A DNA stretch of 64,000 bases from Proteus vulgaris. Its GTDB lineage: Bacteria > Pseudomonadota > Gammaproteobacteria > Enterobacterales > Enterobacteriaceae. Position numbers and translations under genes: made by a program. Below the pieces are notes generated by a model. It saw only the letters and a program-made list of their open reading frames with translations. It did no database searches and was not told the DNA's origin. Location of the stretch: contig NZ_CP090064.1 of the NCBI RefSeq assembly GCF_023100685.1, positions 186,001-250,000 of the forward strand, given 5' to 3'. Shown piece by piece: positions 19,194 through 29,816 of the stretch (the stretch's first letter is position 1; the number at the start of each line of letters is the position of its first letter).

Positions 19194-20018
19194 ATGCAAT
19201 TTTCAAAAATGCATGGTCTTGGTAACGACTTTATGGTGGTCGATGCCGTGACCCAAAATGTTTATTTTTCACCAGAATTGATATGTCGATTAGCTAATCG
19301 TCATACTGGTGTTGGGTTTGATCAATTGTTAGTGGTTGAAGCGCCTTATGATCCTGAGCTTGATTTTCATTATCGTATTTTTAATGCGGATGGAAGTGAA
19401 GTTGCACAATGCGGTAATGGTGCGCGTTGCTTTGCTCGATTTGTGAGACTAAAAGGGCTTACAAATAAAAGAGAGATAAAAGTCAGTACACAGTCCGGCA
19501 GAATGACCTTACACGTTATGGATAATGATGATGTGTGCGTCAACATGGGGGAGCCTGAGTTTGATCCTCAAAAAGTCCCTTTTCGTGCACAAAAAGCGGA
19601 AAAGACCTATATTATCAGGGCAATGGAACGTACTGTATTATGTGGTGTAGTTTCGATGGGAAATCCCCATTGTGTTATTCAGGTTGAAGATATCAAAACA
19701 GCCGAAGTGGAATTATTAGGGCCAGTATTAGAGCAACATGAACGTTTCCCTGAACGTGCTAATATTGGGTTTATGCAAATCGTAGACAGGAATAACCTTC
19801 ATTTGCGAGTATTTGAACGTGGTGCGGGTGAAACTAATGCATGTGGTAGCGGAGCTTGTGCTGCTGCTGCGATCGGTATTTCACAAGGTTTATTAGATAA
19901 ACGAGTGAAAGTCACGTTGCCTGGTGGATCGCTGTTTATCGAATGGAAAGGAGTGGGTAACCCTCTTTATATGACCGGGCCTGCGACACATATTTATGAT
20001 GGGATCATCCAGCTATAA
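19194..20018 (+). CDS. dapF: Diaminopimelate epimerase
   Basis: Cytosolic PLP-independent racemase that converts LL- to meso-diaminopimelate for lysine and peptidoglycan. The paired catalytic cysteines are visible in [17 protein letters not shown] (C73 region) and [11 protein letters not shown] (C217 region). Start [17 protein letters not shown] and 274 aa are standard. Second gene of lptM-dapF-yigA-xerC-yigB. Confidence 0.98.
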   Translation: MQFSKMHGLGNDFMVVDAVTQNVYFSPELICRLANRHTGVGFDQLLVVEAPYDPELDFHYRIFNADGSEVAQCGNGARCFARFVRLKGLTNKREIKVSTQSGRMTLHVMDNDDVCVNMGEPEFDPQKVPFRAQKAEKTYIIRAMERTVLCGVVSMGNPHCVIQVEDIKTAEVELLGPVLEQHERFPERANIGFMQIVDRNNLHLRVFERGAGETNACGSGACAAAAIGISQGLLDKRVKVTLPGGSLFIEWKGVGNPLYMTGPATHIYDGIIQL

Positions 20019-20043
20019 TATTATTTTTTGAGAGGCTATCTGT

Positions 20044-20754
20044 ATGACGGATAAAAATGAGCAGTTCTGTTGCCCTGAAACAAACGAACTTAATGATCAA
20101 CAAGTGGTTCGTTACCTCACAGAGCATCCTGGTTTTTTTATCCGTAATGCAAGTTACATTGAGCAAATGCAAGTTCCTCATCCCGTTAGAGGTACTGTCT
20201 CATTAGTTGAGTGGATAATGTCACGCCAACGTAATCGCATTCACTATCTTGAAGAAGATATGCGTTTATTAATAGAGCAAGCTTCTGAGAATGAATCTTT
20301 GTTTAGCCAACTCTTGTTATTAATTTCTGAATTATCCAGCAGTGACTCTCTCAATGAAATGTTAGAGCGTTTAAACCTCTGGGCTAAAAGATTAGGTCTG
20401 TACTCTGTTCAATTGCGTTTATTTACTGATCGTTGGCAATTACAACCACCTTTAGATGCACAAGCGCTTGCTCTCTCTCGTCAAGCTTTTGAACACTTCC
20501 GCATTCAGCGTATGGGTGATGATAATCACTATTTAGGTATGCTCAATGGACAAGAGATCATGTTGTTGATGCCTAACGTACGGCGTTCTGGTTCGGTTGC
20601 TCTCTCATTATTAGGACATTATGGTGATTTAGGTGTGATTATTTTTAATAGTCGAGATAATCAACATTTTCAGGAAGGAATGGGAACCGTCATGTTGGAT
20701 AAATTAGCCCATATCTTACCGGAATTATTAACACGTTGGGTGGCAAGACAATGA
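20044..20754 (+). CDS. yigA: DUF484 family protein YigA
   Basis: A 236 aa GAF-like DUF484 protein with the family start [20 protein letters not shown] and a following basic coiled segment ([24 protein letters not shown]). Its biochemical function is not established; it nearly always sits between dapF and xerC. Its TGA overlaps the xerC ATG, so the two are translationally coupled. Confidence 0.94.
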   Translation: MTDKNEQFCCPETNELNDQQVVRYLTEHPGFFIRNASYIEQMQVPHPVRGTVSLVEWIMSRQRNRIHYLEEDMRLLIEQASENESLFSQLLLLISELSSSDSLNEMLERLNLWAKRLGLYSVQLRLFTDRWQLQPPLDAQALALSRQAFEHFRIQRMGDDNHYLGMLNGQEIMLLMPNVRRSGSVALSLLGHYGDLGVIIFNSRDNQHFQEGMGTVMLDKLAHILPELLTRWVARQ

Positions 20755-21674
20755 GTCAACCCAGCGATCTTCCAGAAACACTCACCACGGCTATTGAGCA
20801 ATTTCTGCGTTACATTCAAGTTGAACGCCGATTAAGTCCTGTAACGGTAGAAAACTACCATCGCCAATTGATGGCCTTAGTGCAAATGATGGTCGAGATA
20901 AAAATAACGCAATGGCAATCACTTGAAAGCCAACATGTACGTATGTTATTGGCAAAAAGTCATCGAAGCGGGTTACAGCCGACCAGTTTGGCTTTGCGCT
21001 TTTCTGCGTTACGTAGCTTTCTTGATTGGCAAGTAGCACAAGGTATGCTGGATGTTAATTCTGCGAAAGGTATACGTACACCTAAATCAGGTCGTCATCT
21101 TCCTAAAAATATGGATGTAGATGAAGTAAACCAATTAATGAATATCGACTTAAACGATCCCCTTTCTGTCAGAGATAGAACCATGCTAGAGGTGATGTAT
21201 GGTGCGGGTTTGCGTTTATCTGAGCTGACTAATCTCAATATTAACGATATTGACCTGAATGAAGGTGAAGTGCGTGTATTAGGTAAAGGGAGTAAAGAGC
21301 GTAAAGTTCCTTTAGGAAGAAAAGCGATAGAATGGTTACAAAATTGGTTTCCGATGCGAGAACTTTATGCACCAGAAGATAAGGCTGTTTTTATCTCAAC
21401 TCAAAGTGGTAAGCGTTTATCTGTGCGTAGCGTACAAAAACGTTTTGAACTTTGGGGGATAAAACAAGGGCTAAATAGCCATGTGAATCCTCATAAGTTA
21501 CGCCACTCATTTGCTACACATTTACTAGAGTCCAGCGGTGATTTACGTGCGGTACAAGAGTTATTAGGACACGCTAATTTATCAACGACACAAGTTTATA
21601 CCCACTTAGATTTTCAGCATTTAGCGAAAGTCTATGATGCTGCTCATCCGAGAGCTAAGAGAGAAAAATCATAA
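20751..21674 (+). CDS. xerC: Tyrosine recombinase XerC
   Basis: Site-specific recombinase that, with XerD, resolves chromosome dimers at dif. It has an N-terminal SAM-like core-binding domain (about 8-100) and a C-terminal catalytic domain with R ([10 protein letters not shown]), K, H-x-x-R ([14 protein letters not shown]), H ([16 protein letters not shown]) and the nucleophilic Y of QVYTHLDF. I chose the ATG at 20751 (overlapping the yigA stop) over an upstream frame start at 20736. Length is 307 aa. Confidence 0.97.
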   Translation: MSQPSDLPETLTTAIEQFLRYIQVERRLSPVTVENYHRQLMALVQMMVEIKITQWQSLESQHVRMLLAKSHRSGLQPTSLALRFSALRSFLDWQVAQGMLDVNSAKGIRTPKSGRHLPKNMDVDEVNQLMNIDLNDPLSVRDRTMLEVMYGAGLRLSELTNLNINDIDLNEGEVRVLGKGSKERKVPLGRKAIEWLQNWFPMRELYAPEDKAVFISTQSGKRLSVRSVQKRFELWGIKQGLNSHVNPHKLRHSFATHLLESSGDLRAVQELLGHANLSTTQVYTHLDFQHLAKVYDAAHPRAKREKS

Positions 21675-22390
21675 TGCGCTTTTACAGAACTCTGACGCCA
21701 ATTGCAGCGATGACTTTTGATCTAGATGATACGCTGTATGACAATGTGCCAGTGATGGATAAAACGGAAAAAGAGACACTGGCTTTTATTCGCCAATATG
21801 ATCTACGTTTTAATCATTTCACACAAGAAGATGTGAATGCCTATAAAAAGCCACTTATAGAAAATAATCCAGAGATATTTCATGATATTACACAGTGGCG
21901 TTGGCTTGCTGCTAGGAATATGTTGTTAGATTACAACTACAGTGAAGCTAAAGCAAAGCAAGGTGCAGATGAAATTATGGCGCATTTTGCTTATTGGCGT
22001 AGTCGTATTAATGTGCCTCAAAATACACATCAAGTCCTCACTCAATTAGCAGAAAAAATTCCGTTAATTGCCATTACAAATGGTAATGCAAATCCGCTAA
22101 GTTGTGGCTTAGGGCAGTATTTTTCACATATTTTAAAAGCTGGCCCTGATGGTCGCTCTAAACCTTATTCTGATATGTTTGATAAAGCGGCAACGCTTTT
22201 AAAAGTGCCTCATCAACAAATTTTACATGTGGGTGATCATCTTGTGACGGATGTTGAAGGTGCTGTTAATAGTGGATTACAAGCTTGCTGGATTAACCTT
22301 GATAACCGTAGTTTGTTTGAAGAAGGTGAAACTCGCGTGATGCCACATATTGAAATTACAGATTTAAGTAAACTGATAGAATTGGTTTAG
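21674..22390 (+). CDS. yigB: HAD-family phosphatase YigB
   Basis: A 238 aa haloacid-dehalogenase phosphatase; in E. coli it dephosphorylates FMN and the riboflavin intermediate 5-amino-6-(5-phospho-D-ribitylamino)uracil. Motif I is FDLDDTLYD (about 15-23), motif II is the ITNGN segment, and motif III/IV is HVGDHLVTDVEGA. The ATG overlaps the xerC stop by one base. Confidence 0.94.
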   Translation: MRFYRTLTPIAAMTFDLDDTLYDNVPVMDKTEKETLAFIRQYDLRFNHFTQEDVNAYKKPLIENNPEIFHDITQWRWLAARNMLLDYNYSEAKAKQGADEIMAHFAYWRSRINVPQNTHQVLTQLAEKIPLIAITNGNANPLSCGLGQYFSHILKAGPDGRSKPYSDMFDKAATLLKVPHQQILHVGDHLVTDVEGAVNSGLQACWINLDNRSLFEEGETRVMPHIEITDLSKLIELV

Positions 22391-22488
22391 CGTGATATTA
22401 GATCAAAATGGCAGAGATAAACGCAATTGAAAAAGGCTTTACTTTGCATCACGGATGAAATCCTGTTAGTTTGTTGCTTACTCACTAT

Positions 22489-22508
22489 TTCTGTATATAT
22501 CCACAGTA
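22489..22508 (+). promoter_or_regulatory. LexA box (SOS operator) of uvrD
   Basis: CTGT-N8-ACAG with the AT-rich centre ATATATCC sits 26 bases before the uvrD ATG. It matches the LexA consensus and the position of the SOS box in E. coli uvrD. Confidence 0.9.
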
Positions 22509-22534
22509 TTTTCCTCACTAAATGATTGGTAATT

Positions 22535-24691
22535 ATGGACGTCTCATATCTGCTAGAAGGCCTTAATGATAAACAGCGCGAAGCCGTGGCCGCACCTCGC
22601 ATAAATATGTTGGTGCTTGCTGGCGCAGGCAGTGGTAAAACACGCGTATTGGTACATCGTATCGCTTGGTTATTATCTGTTGAGCAAGCTTCCCCTTTTT
22701 CTATTATGGCTGTGACGTTTACCAATAAAGCGGCAGCAGAAATGCGTCATCGTATCGAAGATTTAATTGGTACCAGTCAAGGCGGTATGTGGATTGGGAC
22801 TTTCCATAGCTTGGCTCATCGTTTATTACGCGCACATTATCTCGATGCAAACCTACCACAAGATTTTCAAATTATTGACAGTGACGATCAATATCGCCTT
22901 ATTCGTCGCATTGTTAAATCGATGAACCTTGATGATAAACAATGGCCTGCACGACAAGGAATGTGGTATATCAACGGTAAAAAAGATGAAGGATTACGCC
23001 CTCAGCATATTCAAACCTATGGTAATCCTGTTGAAACAACATGGTTAAAAGTGTACCAAGCATATCAAGAAGCATGTGATCGTGCGGGGCTGGTGGACTT
23101 TGCAGAGCTTTTATTACGTGCTCATGAGCTTTGGTTGAATAAGCCACAAATTTTAGAACATTACCAAAATCGCTTTACTAATATCTTGGTTGATGAGTTC
23201 CAAGATACTAACCGTATTCAATATGCATGGATTAGAATGCTGGCGGGTCAAACGGGTAAAGTGATGATTGTAGGCGACGATGACCAATCCATTTATGGTT
23301 GGCGTGGTGCACAAGTTGAGAATATTCAAAACTTCTTAAATGAATTTCCTGGCGCAGAGACTATCAGGTTAGAGCAAAATTATCGTTCTACAAGCAATAT
23401 TCTAAAAGCTGCGAATGCGCTAATAGCAAATAACAGTGATAGATTAGGTAAAAATCTTTGGACTGAAGGTGCGGAAGGCGAGCCTATCTCACTATATTGT
23501 GCTTTTAATGATTTAGATGAAGCGCGTTATGTCGTTAGTCGAATTAAGCGCTGGCAAGAAGAAGGCGGCGCGCTGACAGATTGTGCCATTCTTTATCGTA
23601 GTAATGCCCAATCTCGTATAATGGAAGAAGCATTACTACAAGCGGCAATGCCATACCGTATTTATGGCGGGCAACGTTTCTTTGAACGCCAAGAAATCAA
23701 AGATGCGCTCTCTTATATGCGATTAACTGCGAATCGCCATGATGATGCTTCTTTCGAGCGTGTTGTGAATACACCGACACGAGGTATTGGAGATAGAACA
23801 TTAGATATTGTTCGCCAAGTTGCAAGAGATAACCAAATTACTTTATGGGAAAGTGCATTACAGGTTATCGAACATAAAATGCTAGCAGGGCGAGCAACAG
23901 CAGCAATACAGAGATTCTTAGAGTTAATTGAGACATTAGCATCTGAAACGGCAGATATGCCATTACATGTACAGACAGACCGAATCATTCGTGATTCAGG
24001 TTTGAAAGCGATGTATGAGCAAGAAAAGGGTGAAAAAGCCCAAGCTCGTATTGAAAACTTAGAAGAGCTTGTCACTGCAACTCGTCAGTTTAGTTATCAA
24101 GATGAAGACGAAGATTTGATGCCACTACAAGCGTTCCTTTCACATGCGGCATTAGAATCGGGTGAAAGCCAGGCCGATGCGTATCAAGATGCGGTTCAAT
24201 TAATGACCCTTCACTCAGCTAAAGGGCTTGAATTTTCACAAGTCTTTATTGTGGGTGTTGAAGAAGGCATGTTCCCAAGCCAAATGTCATTAGATGAAGG
24301 TGGGCGTTTAGAAGAAGAGCGTCGCTTGGCCTATGTTGGTGTAACTCGTGCAATGAAAAAGTTAACGCTTACTTACGCTGAAAACCGCCGTCTATATGGA
24401 AAAGAAGTGAGTCATCGACCATCTCGCTTTATTGGTGAGTTACCTAAAGAGTGTGTTGAAGAAGTCCGTTTACGTGCGACGGTTTCACGTCCTGTTAATC
24501 ATAGCCGTTTAGGTACTCCGATTATCAGTAATGATTCGGGATATTCACTCGGACAACGTGTGAAACATCCTAAATTTGGTGATGGGACCATTATTAATAT
24601 CGAAGGTAGTGGTGAGCATTGCCGATTACAAATTGCTTTTAATGGCGAAGGTATTAAATGGCTGGTGGCTGCATTTGCTCGACTAGAGTAA
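22535..24691 (+). CDS. uvrD: DNA helicase II
   Basis: SF1A 3'-5' helicase acting in mismatch repair with MutL and in nucleotide-excision repair. Walker A is GAGSGKT (30-36). Other motifs seen are TFTNKAAAEM (Ia), VDEFQDTN (II), GDDDQSIYGWRGA (III), QNYRS (IV), TLHSAKGLEF (V) and VGVTRA (VI), with the C-terminal Tudor-like region QRVKHPKFGDGTI. The first frame codon at 22526 is a TTG; the ATG at 22535 gives 718 aa and the family start MDVSYLLEGLN. Confidence 0.98.
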   Translation: MDVSYLLEGLNDKQREAVAAPRINMLVLAGAGSGKTRVLVHRIAWLLSVEQASPFSIMAVTFTNKAAAEMRHRIEDLIGTSQGGMWIGTFHSLAHRLLRAHYLDANLPQDFQIIDSDDQYRLIRRIVKSMNLDDKQWPARQGMWYINGKKDEGLRPQHIQTYGNPVETTWLKVYQAYQEACDRAGLVDFAELLLRAHELWLNKPQILEHYQNRFTNILVDEFQDTNRIQYAWIRMLAGQTGKVMIVGDDDQSIYGWRGAQVENIQNFLNEFPGAETIRLEQNYRSTSNILKAANALIANNSDRLGKNLWTEGAEGEPISLYCAFNDLDEARYVVSRIKRWQEEGGALTDCAILYRSNAQSRIMEEALLQAAMPYRIYGGQRFFERQEIKDALSYMRLTANRHDDASFERVVNTPTRGIGDRTLDIVRQVARDNQITLWESALQVIEHKMLAGRATAAIQRFLELIETLASETADMPLHVQTDRIIRDSGLKAMYEQEKGEKAQARIENLEELVTATRQFSYQDEDEDLMPLQAFLSHAALESGESQADAYQDAVQLMTLHSAKGLEFSQVFIVGVEEGMFPSQMSLDEGGRLEEERRLAYVGVTRAMKKLTLTYAENRRLYGKEVSHRPSRFIGELPKECVEEVRLRATVSRPVNHSRLGTPIISNDSGYSLGQRVKHPKFGDGTIINIEGSGEHCRLQIAFNGEGIKWLVAAFARLE

Positions 24692-24727
24692 GTTGTCATT
24701 TAAAGTGAGCAGTTACTATCTTAATAT

Positions 24728-24773
24728 AAAAAACACCCTTACTTGTCTATCAAATAAGTAAGGGTGTTTTTTT
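24728..24773. terminator. Rho-independent terminator after uvrD
   Basis: A 17-bp stem (from AAAAAACACCCTTACTT to AAGTAAGGGTGTTTTTT) with an 11-base loop and a run of seven T residues, 36 bases after the stop. Confidence 0.95.
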
Positions 24774-24837
24774 AAGGGATGTTTGATTTGGTTGCTTAAT
24801 AATCTTGTTATCTACTCTTATTTAATGGGATTATTTG

Positions 24838-25230
24838 ATGAAAATTTCTAGTATCTTTTTTCACACTTACACTTTTGTATCGCCTAGCTCGCGAACCTCT
24901 CCGGTATCTTCTTCTAGTTATGAGTTTTTGATCGAAAATACTGAGGAAGTTCTTTGTGATACTTACCATTCCAGTGGATCTATCAATGAATTCGAAGAGG
25001 ATTTGTATTGTAAATTATTGAGACACCAGCGTGATTATGTTCCTCGTATCAATCTCAATTACAGTGTTGTGATTAACCATATTCAAGTGATTAATAACGC
25101 AATGTTTACGTTATTTAGGCGTTCATATCGCCATGCAGAAGAACTCTCAAAGAGTGTGCATTTGCTAAAGAAAAATAAGAAGAAACGCTCTCCCGCTTTT
25201 ATACAGATTAGTAATTTAGCGGAAGAGTGA
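24838..25230 (+). CDS. Orphan 130 aa protein, unknown function
   Basis: I do not recognise it. The predicted protein starts MKISSIFFHTYTF, has a Ser-rich stretch (SPSSRTSPVSSSSYEF, about 16-31), an acidic middle, and a basic C-terminal half with a KKNKKKRSPAF cluster near 111-121. No signal peptide or membrane helix is clear. It replaces the corA region that follows uvrD in E. coli and runs tail-to-tail into rarD with nine bases between stops. The start has no strong ribosome-binding site; a short, rapidly evolving gene is likely. Confidence 0.55.
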   Translation: MKISSIFFHTYTFVSPSSRTSPVSSSSYEFLIENTEEVLCDTYHSSGSINEFEEDLYCKLLRHQRDYVPRINLNYSVVINHIQVINNAMFTLFRRSYRHAEELSKSVHLLKKNKKKRSPAFIQISNLAEE

Positions 25231-25239
25231 GTTTTGGGA

Positions 25240-26133
25240 TTAACCGCGTCTTAAACGACGTTGGGTATAGAGTGCATCTAAGGTAAATAAAATAAGGGCA
25301 ACCCAAATAAAACCAAAGGTCACTAATCTTTCTGCATCAATTTGCTCGCCATATACCATTGTGGCAAGAATAAACATCAAAGTTGGGCCAATATATTGGA
25401 AGAAGCCTAAGGTTGATAAACGCAGATGATGAGCTGCTTCAGTAAAGAGCAATAATGGTACAGTTGTAATAATACCAGCTGCGATTAACAAGGTATTCAA
25501 TGACCAACTGTTTTCAAGCATATTGCTTGTTGGCGAATGGGTAAAAAATAAGATGTAAATTAACGCGACAGGGAATAACCATAATGTTTCGACTAACATT
25601 CCTGTTTGTGCATCGACACCTAATTTTTTACGCAGTAGACCATAAAGCCCAAAAGTCACAGCGAGACTTAAACCAATCACGGGTACAGATCCAAAGTGCC
25701 ATAACTGAATAAATACCCCAGTAAAGGCTAAACCTACAGCTACCCATTGCATACGACGGAAACGCTCGCTTAAGAAAAGCATACCAAACAAGACGTTAAC
25801 AAGGGGGTTAATAAAATAACCAAGACTAGCTTCTAGCATATAGCCATGGTTAACGGCCCATATATAGGTAAGCCAGTTAGTTGCGATAATGACTGCTGTT
25901 AGTGCCAAAAGTAGGATTTTTTTAGGTTGACGTATTAATTGGCGTAAATAAGGCCAATGACGACTAATCGTCATTAAAATCAACATAAAAAAGAATGACC
26001 ATAGGATACGGTGTGTGAGGATCTCTTCAGCGGGCACTTCTTGAATGCTTTTAAAATAGACAGGGGCAATACCCCAGATCAAATAGGCGCCTAAGGCACA
26101 TAAAACGCCTTTCATCGTGTTTTTCTGGTTCAT
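25240..26133 (-). CDS. rarD: EamA-family transporter RarD
   Basis: A 297 aa inner-membrane protein of the drug/metabolite (EamA, RarD subfamily) superfamily with about ten hydrophobic helices. Conserved stretches are YLIWGIAPVYFK, EILTHRILWSFFFM, MLEASLGYFINPLVN and LSTLGFFQYIGPTLMF. The substrate is unknown; the name comes from chloramphenicol resistance in Pseudomonas. The frame stays open to 26214, but the ATG at 26133 gives the family start MNQKNTMKGVL. Confidence 0.93.
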   Translation of the reverse strand: MNQKNTMKGVLCALGAYLIWGIAPVYFKSIQEVPAEEILTHRILWSFFFMLILMTISRHWPYLRQLIRQPKKILLLALTAVIIATNWLTYIWAVNHGYMLEASLGYFINPLVNVLFGMLFLSERFRRMQWVAVGLAFTGVFIQLWHFGSVPVIGLSLAVTFGLYGLLRKKLGVDAQTGMLVETLWLFPVALIYILFFTHSPTSNMLENSWSLNTLLIAAGIITTVPLLLFTEAAHHLRLSTLGFFQYIGPTLMFILATMVYGEQIDAERLVTFGFIWVALILFTLDALYTQRRLRRG

Positions 26134-26278
26134 GCTATCTCTGGAATTGATGGAAAGGAAATGTGTGACGGGGTTATCATACCCAATGACATTATCTAAT
26201 GTGTCATTAGGCATGTATTTTTACAAGTAATTAATAACATTCTAAGCATCATAGCGCACAATGAATTTTAACAAAGAC

Positions 26279-26746
26279 TTAACCCACAATGTAGGTTGCT
26301 GTCCCACTTGCTATATGAACTTGTTTTTCATTATGTAATTCAACACGAGCAACAGAGACTTTATTGCCACTGCGCAAGATATGGCTACTTGCAGTAAAAC
26401 ATTCCCCACGTCCAGGTCGTAAATAATCAACCCGTAAATCAATCGTACCCATTTTAGCGAGTTTCTGTTCTAACTGCTCTTGGGATATAGGTGCTAAACG
26501 TGTTAATGCATTACCAACACAAACTAATCCTGCACTAACATCAAGCACTGAAGCAATTAGGCCACCATGTAAAATACGTTGAGCAATATTACCGACCAAT
26601 TTATCTTGGTAGCGGAATTGAATTTCTGCGTAATCTTGTTCAAAACGAACTAACTCCAAACCAATCAACTGGTTAAATGGCATTTTATATACAAAAACAT
26701 GACCAATTAAGGTTTGAGCCTCTTCTAATGTTAGCTGCTTTTCCAT
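26279..26746 (-). CDS. yigI: Hotdog-fold thioesterase family protein YigI
   Basis: A 155 aa PaaI/YigI-type hotdog protein, a probable medium/long-chain acyl-CoA thioesterase. The family block [21 protein letters not shown] (about 56-76) contains the catalytic Asp region, followed by [17 protein letters not shown] use the ATG at 26746, which has GGAG nine bases upstream, over a frame start at 26767. It is co-directional with rarD and divergent from pldA. Confidence 0.92.
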   Translation of the reverse strand: MEKQLTLEEAQTLIGHVFVYKMPFNQLIGLELVRFEQDYAEIQFRYQDKLVGNIAQRILHGGLIASVLDVSAGLVCVGNALTRLAPISQEQLEQKLAKMGTIDLRVDYLRPGRGECFTASSHILRSGNKVSVARVELHNEKQVHIASGTATYIVG

Positions 26747-26978
26747 TTTTAGGATCTCCGATATCACGTCATAAAGTTAATATAATGTTAATAATACATG
26801 ACGAAACCGTAATTTCCCATTCGTGCTATAAATATAATGGTGTAAAAATATACGAGATTTAATGGCGATTACGTGTAAAATATGGTGGCTTAAGTGTAAT
26901 AAAGCACATTTATAAGAACTAATTCCAAAGTAAGTACTAACTTTTATATTATTCAATAATGAAACAGGATAATTAACT

Positions 26979-27854
26979 ATGCGTTACATCCGTTCTTTAC
27001 TTGCGGTGGCTTTATTCTATCCAGCATGGGGATTTGCATCCGAAATTCAAACATCATCATCTCCTGCACCGCTTGTTCAGGGCAGTATCATTTCCGGTTT
27101 ATTACAAGAATACGACTCACCTTTTGTTCTTTATCCTTATGAATCCAATTACATTATTTACACTGATACCTCTGATATGAATAAAGAGGCTATCCAAAGT
27201 TATGATTGGGGTAATAAGGCTAAAAAAGATGAGGTGAAATTTCAGCTCAGTTTGGCCTTTCCTTTATGGCGTGGTATTGCGGGTGAAAACTCTGTGTTAG
27301 CGGCGTCTTATACCCAACGTTCTTGGTGGCAATTAAGTAATAAGAAAGAATCAGCACCTTTCCGTGAGACGAACTATGAGCCACAACTCTTTCTAGGTTG
27401 GGCTACTGACTATAAATTTGCAGGTTGGACACTTCGTGAAATTGAGACAGGTTTTAATCATGAGTCAAATGGGCGTTCAGATCCTACATCTCGTAGTTGG
27501 AATCGAGTTTATGCGCGATTTATGGCACAAAAAGGTAATTTTCAGCTCGATTTAAAACCATGGTATCGTTTTAGCGAAAGTGCACAACGTGATGATAATC
27601 CAGAAATTAATCGTTACATGGGCTATTATCGTTTAAAAGCAGGTTATCGATTAGGTGAGAGTGTGATCACTGCTACTGGGCGCTATAACTGGAACAGTGG
27701 CTATGGTGCTGCTGAATTAGGTTGGAGCTATCCAATTACTAAGCATGTTCGCTTTTATACCCAAGTATTTAGTGGTTATGGTGAATCGATGATTGACTAT
27801 AATTTTCGCCAGACACGTGTTGGTGTGGGTGTGATGCTGAATGATATGCTGTAA
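26979..27854 (+). CDS. pldA: Outer-membrane phospholipase A1 (OmpLA)
   Basis: Calcium-dependent 12-stranded beta-barrel phospholipase that degrades phospholipids misplaced in the outer leaflet. It has a signal peptide (cleavage after about residue 20, GFASEIQ) and 291 aa in all. The catalytic motif is NHESNGRSDPTSRSWNRVY, with His and Ser of the NHESNG box and the Asn of SWNR. The C-terminus (RVGVGVMLNDML) is a final barrel strand, although it does not end in Phe. Confidence 0.96.
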   Translation: MRYIRSLLAVALFYPAWGFASEIQTSSSPAPLVQGSIISGLLQEYDSPFVLYPYESNYIIYTDTSDMNKEAIQSYDWGNKAKKDEVKFQLSLAFPLWRGIAGENSVLAASYTQRSWWQLSNKKESAPFRETNYEPQLFLGWATDYKFAGWTLREIETGFNHESNGRSDPTSRSWNRVYARFMAQKGNFQLDLKPWYRFSESAQRDDNPEINRYMGYYRLKAGYRLGESVITATGRYNWNSGYGAAELGWSYPITKHVRFYTQVFSGYGESMIDYNFRQTRVGVGVMLNDML

Positions 27855-27895
27855 TTTTCCTCGTTCTGGGGTAGCATAACGCTATAAATGATGAC

Positions 27896-27919
27896 GGCAC
27901 CTTCATATTGGTGCCTTTT
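27896..27919 (+). terminator. Terminator after pldA
   Basis: GGCACC and GGTGCC pair around an eight-base loop and are followed by four T residues, 41 bases after pldA. Confidence 0.75.
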
Positions 27920-27968
27920 CTTTGACTCCTCATCATAGTTTTTATCAGCAGCTTTTCAGAGGAACGGC

Positions 27969-29798
27969 GTGTCCACAGCAGAAGTTCTTAATTCAATGCC
28001 ATCAGCACAGACTATTTTGCGAGAAACCTTTGGTTATCAGCAATTTCGTCCTGGTCAGCAAGAGATCATCCATACTATTACAACAGGACGTGATTGCCTT
28101 GTTGTGATGCCAACAGGGGGTGGAAAATCCCTTTGCTATCAAATCCCAGCATTATTGTTAGATGGATTAACCGTCGTTGTGTCGCCTTTGATTTCCTTGA
28201 TGAAAGATCAAGTCGATCAGCTTTGCCTTCATGGCATTGAAGCTACTTATTTAAACTCAACACAAACTCGTGAAGAGCAACTTGATGTTCAAGTGCGTTG
28301 TCAAAAGGGTGAAATAAAACTGCTGTATATTGCTCCTGAACGTTTGATGATGGAGAGTTTTCTTCACCAGTTAGTGCAGTGGAAACCTGCATTGTTAGCT
28401 GTTGATGAAGCGCACTGTATTTCACAGTGGGGGCATGACTTCCGCCCTGAATATCGAGGAATTGGATTATTAAGGCAATATCTCCCCGATGTTCCAATTG
28501 TTGCACTGACAGCAACAGCAGATAACACAACGCGTTATGACATTATAAATCAGCTAGTCTTGCATGATCCTTTAATTCATATCAGCAGTTTTGATAGGCC
28601 GAATATCCGCTACACTTTAGTTGAGAAATACAAGCCACTTGATCAACTTTGGCTCTTTATTCGTGGTCAAAAAGGAAAGTCAGGCATTATTTACTGCAAT
28701 AGCCGCAGTAAAGTAGAAGAAACCGCAGAGCGACTCAGTAAGCGAGGGTTGAGTATTGCGGGTTATCATGCCGGAATGGAAATGACACAGCGAGCCAAAG
28801 TGCAAGAGGCGTTCCAGCGTGATGATTTGCAAATTGTGGTTGCAACCGTTGCGTTTGGAATGGGGATAAACAAGCCTAATGTGCGTTTTGTGGTTCACTT
28901 TGATATACCCCGTAATATTGAATCTTATTACCAAGAAACTGGGCGAGCAGGGCGAGATGGATTACCTGCAGAAGCCGTATTATTTTACGATCCCGCTGAT
29001 ATGGCGTGGTTGCGTCGTTGTTTAGATGAAAAGCCAGAAAGTGACCAAAAAGCGATTGAAATGCATAAGCTCAACGCAATGGGGGCATTTGCTGAAGCAC
29101 AAACATGCCGACGACTAGTACTCCTTAATTATTTCGATGAACATCGACAAAATGCCTGTGGTAACTGTGATATTTGTCTTGATCCTCCTAAACAATATGA
29201 TGGATTGGTCGATGCGCAAAAGGCTTTATCCTGCATCTATCGTACGGGGCAGCACTTTGGGATTGGTTATATTGTCGAAATATTAAGAGGCGCGAATAAT
29301 CAACGTATTCGCGATGCAGGGCACGATACATTACCTGTTTATGGTATTGGTAAAGCACAAAGTCATGAACATTGGGTGAGCGTGATACGCCAACTTATTC
29401 ATTTAGGGATGGTGACACAAAATATTGTACACCGCTCTGCATTACAGCTTACTGAGATGGCAAGACCCATCTTACGGGGTGAAGTTCCATTACAATTAGC
29501 CGTGCCTAGATTATTAAGTCCAACAAAAAGCCGTAATCAACAAACAAAAAATGCACATAGACAGTACGATAGAAAATTATTTGCGAAACTACGTAAATTA
29601 CGTAAATCTATTGCTGATGAAGAAAATATTCCGCCCTTTGTGGTCTTTAATGATGTCACATTGATAGAGATGGCAGAGCAATGCCCTGTTTATCCTGATG
29701 AGTTGTTATTAATAAATGGTGTCGGTCAACGAAAATTAGAACGATTTGGACCCGCTTTTATGATACTGATCCGTGACCATATTGAGGGCTTCGAATAA
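27969..29798 (+). CDS. recQ: ATP-dependent DNA helicase RecQ
   Basis: SF2 3'-5' helicase of recombination and replication-fork repair. Motif I is MPTGGGKS (about 49-56), motif II DEAH, motif III ALTATA, and motif VI is QETGRAGRDG. A zinc site (CRR...CGNCDIC) follows, then the winged-helix RQC domain and a C-terminal HRDC domain (KLFAKLRKLRKSIADEENIPP onward). Start codon is GTG at 27969 after GAGG; the length of 609 aa equals E. coli RecQ. Confidence 0.98.
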   Translation: MSTAEVLNSMPSAQTILRETFGYQQFRPGQQEIIHTITTGRDCLVVMPTGGGKSLCYQIPALLLDGLTVVVSPLISLMKDQVDQLCLHGIEATYLNSTQTREEQLDVQVRCQKGEIKLLYIAPERLMMESFLHQLVQWKPALLAVDEAHCISQWGHDFRPEYRGIGLLRQYLPDVPIVALTATADNTTRYDIINQLVLHDPLIHISSFDRPNIRYTLVEKYKPLDQLWLFIRGQKGKSGIIYCNSRSKVEETAERLSKRGLSIAGYHAGMEMTQRAKVQEAFQRDDLQIVVATVAFGMGINKPNVRFVVHFDIPRNIESYYQETGRAGRDGLPAEAVLFYDPADMAWLRRCLDEKPESDQKAIEMHKLNAMGAFAEAQTCRRLVLLNYFDEHRQNACGNCDICLDPPKQYDGLVDAQKALSCIYRTGQHFGIGYIVEILRGANNQRIRDAGHDTLPVYGIGKAQSHEHWVSVIRQLIHLGMVTQNIVHRSALQLTEMARPILRGEVPLQLAVPRLLSPTKSRNQQTKNAHRQYDRKLFAKLRKLRKSIADEENIPPFVVFNDVTLIEMAEQCPVYPDELLLINGVGQRKLERFGPAFMILIRDHIEGFE

Positions 29799-29816
29799 CG
29801 CCAACAAGGAGAGCCA

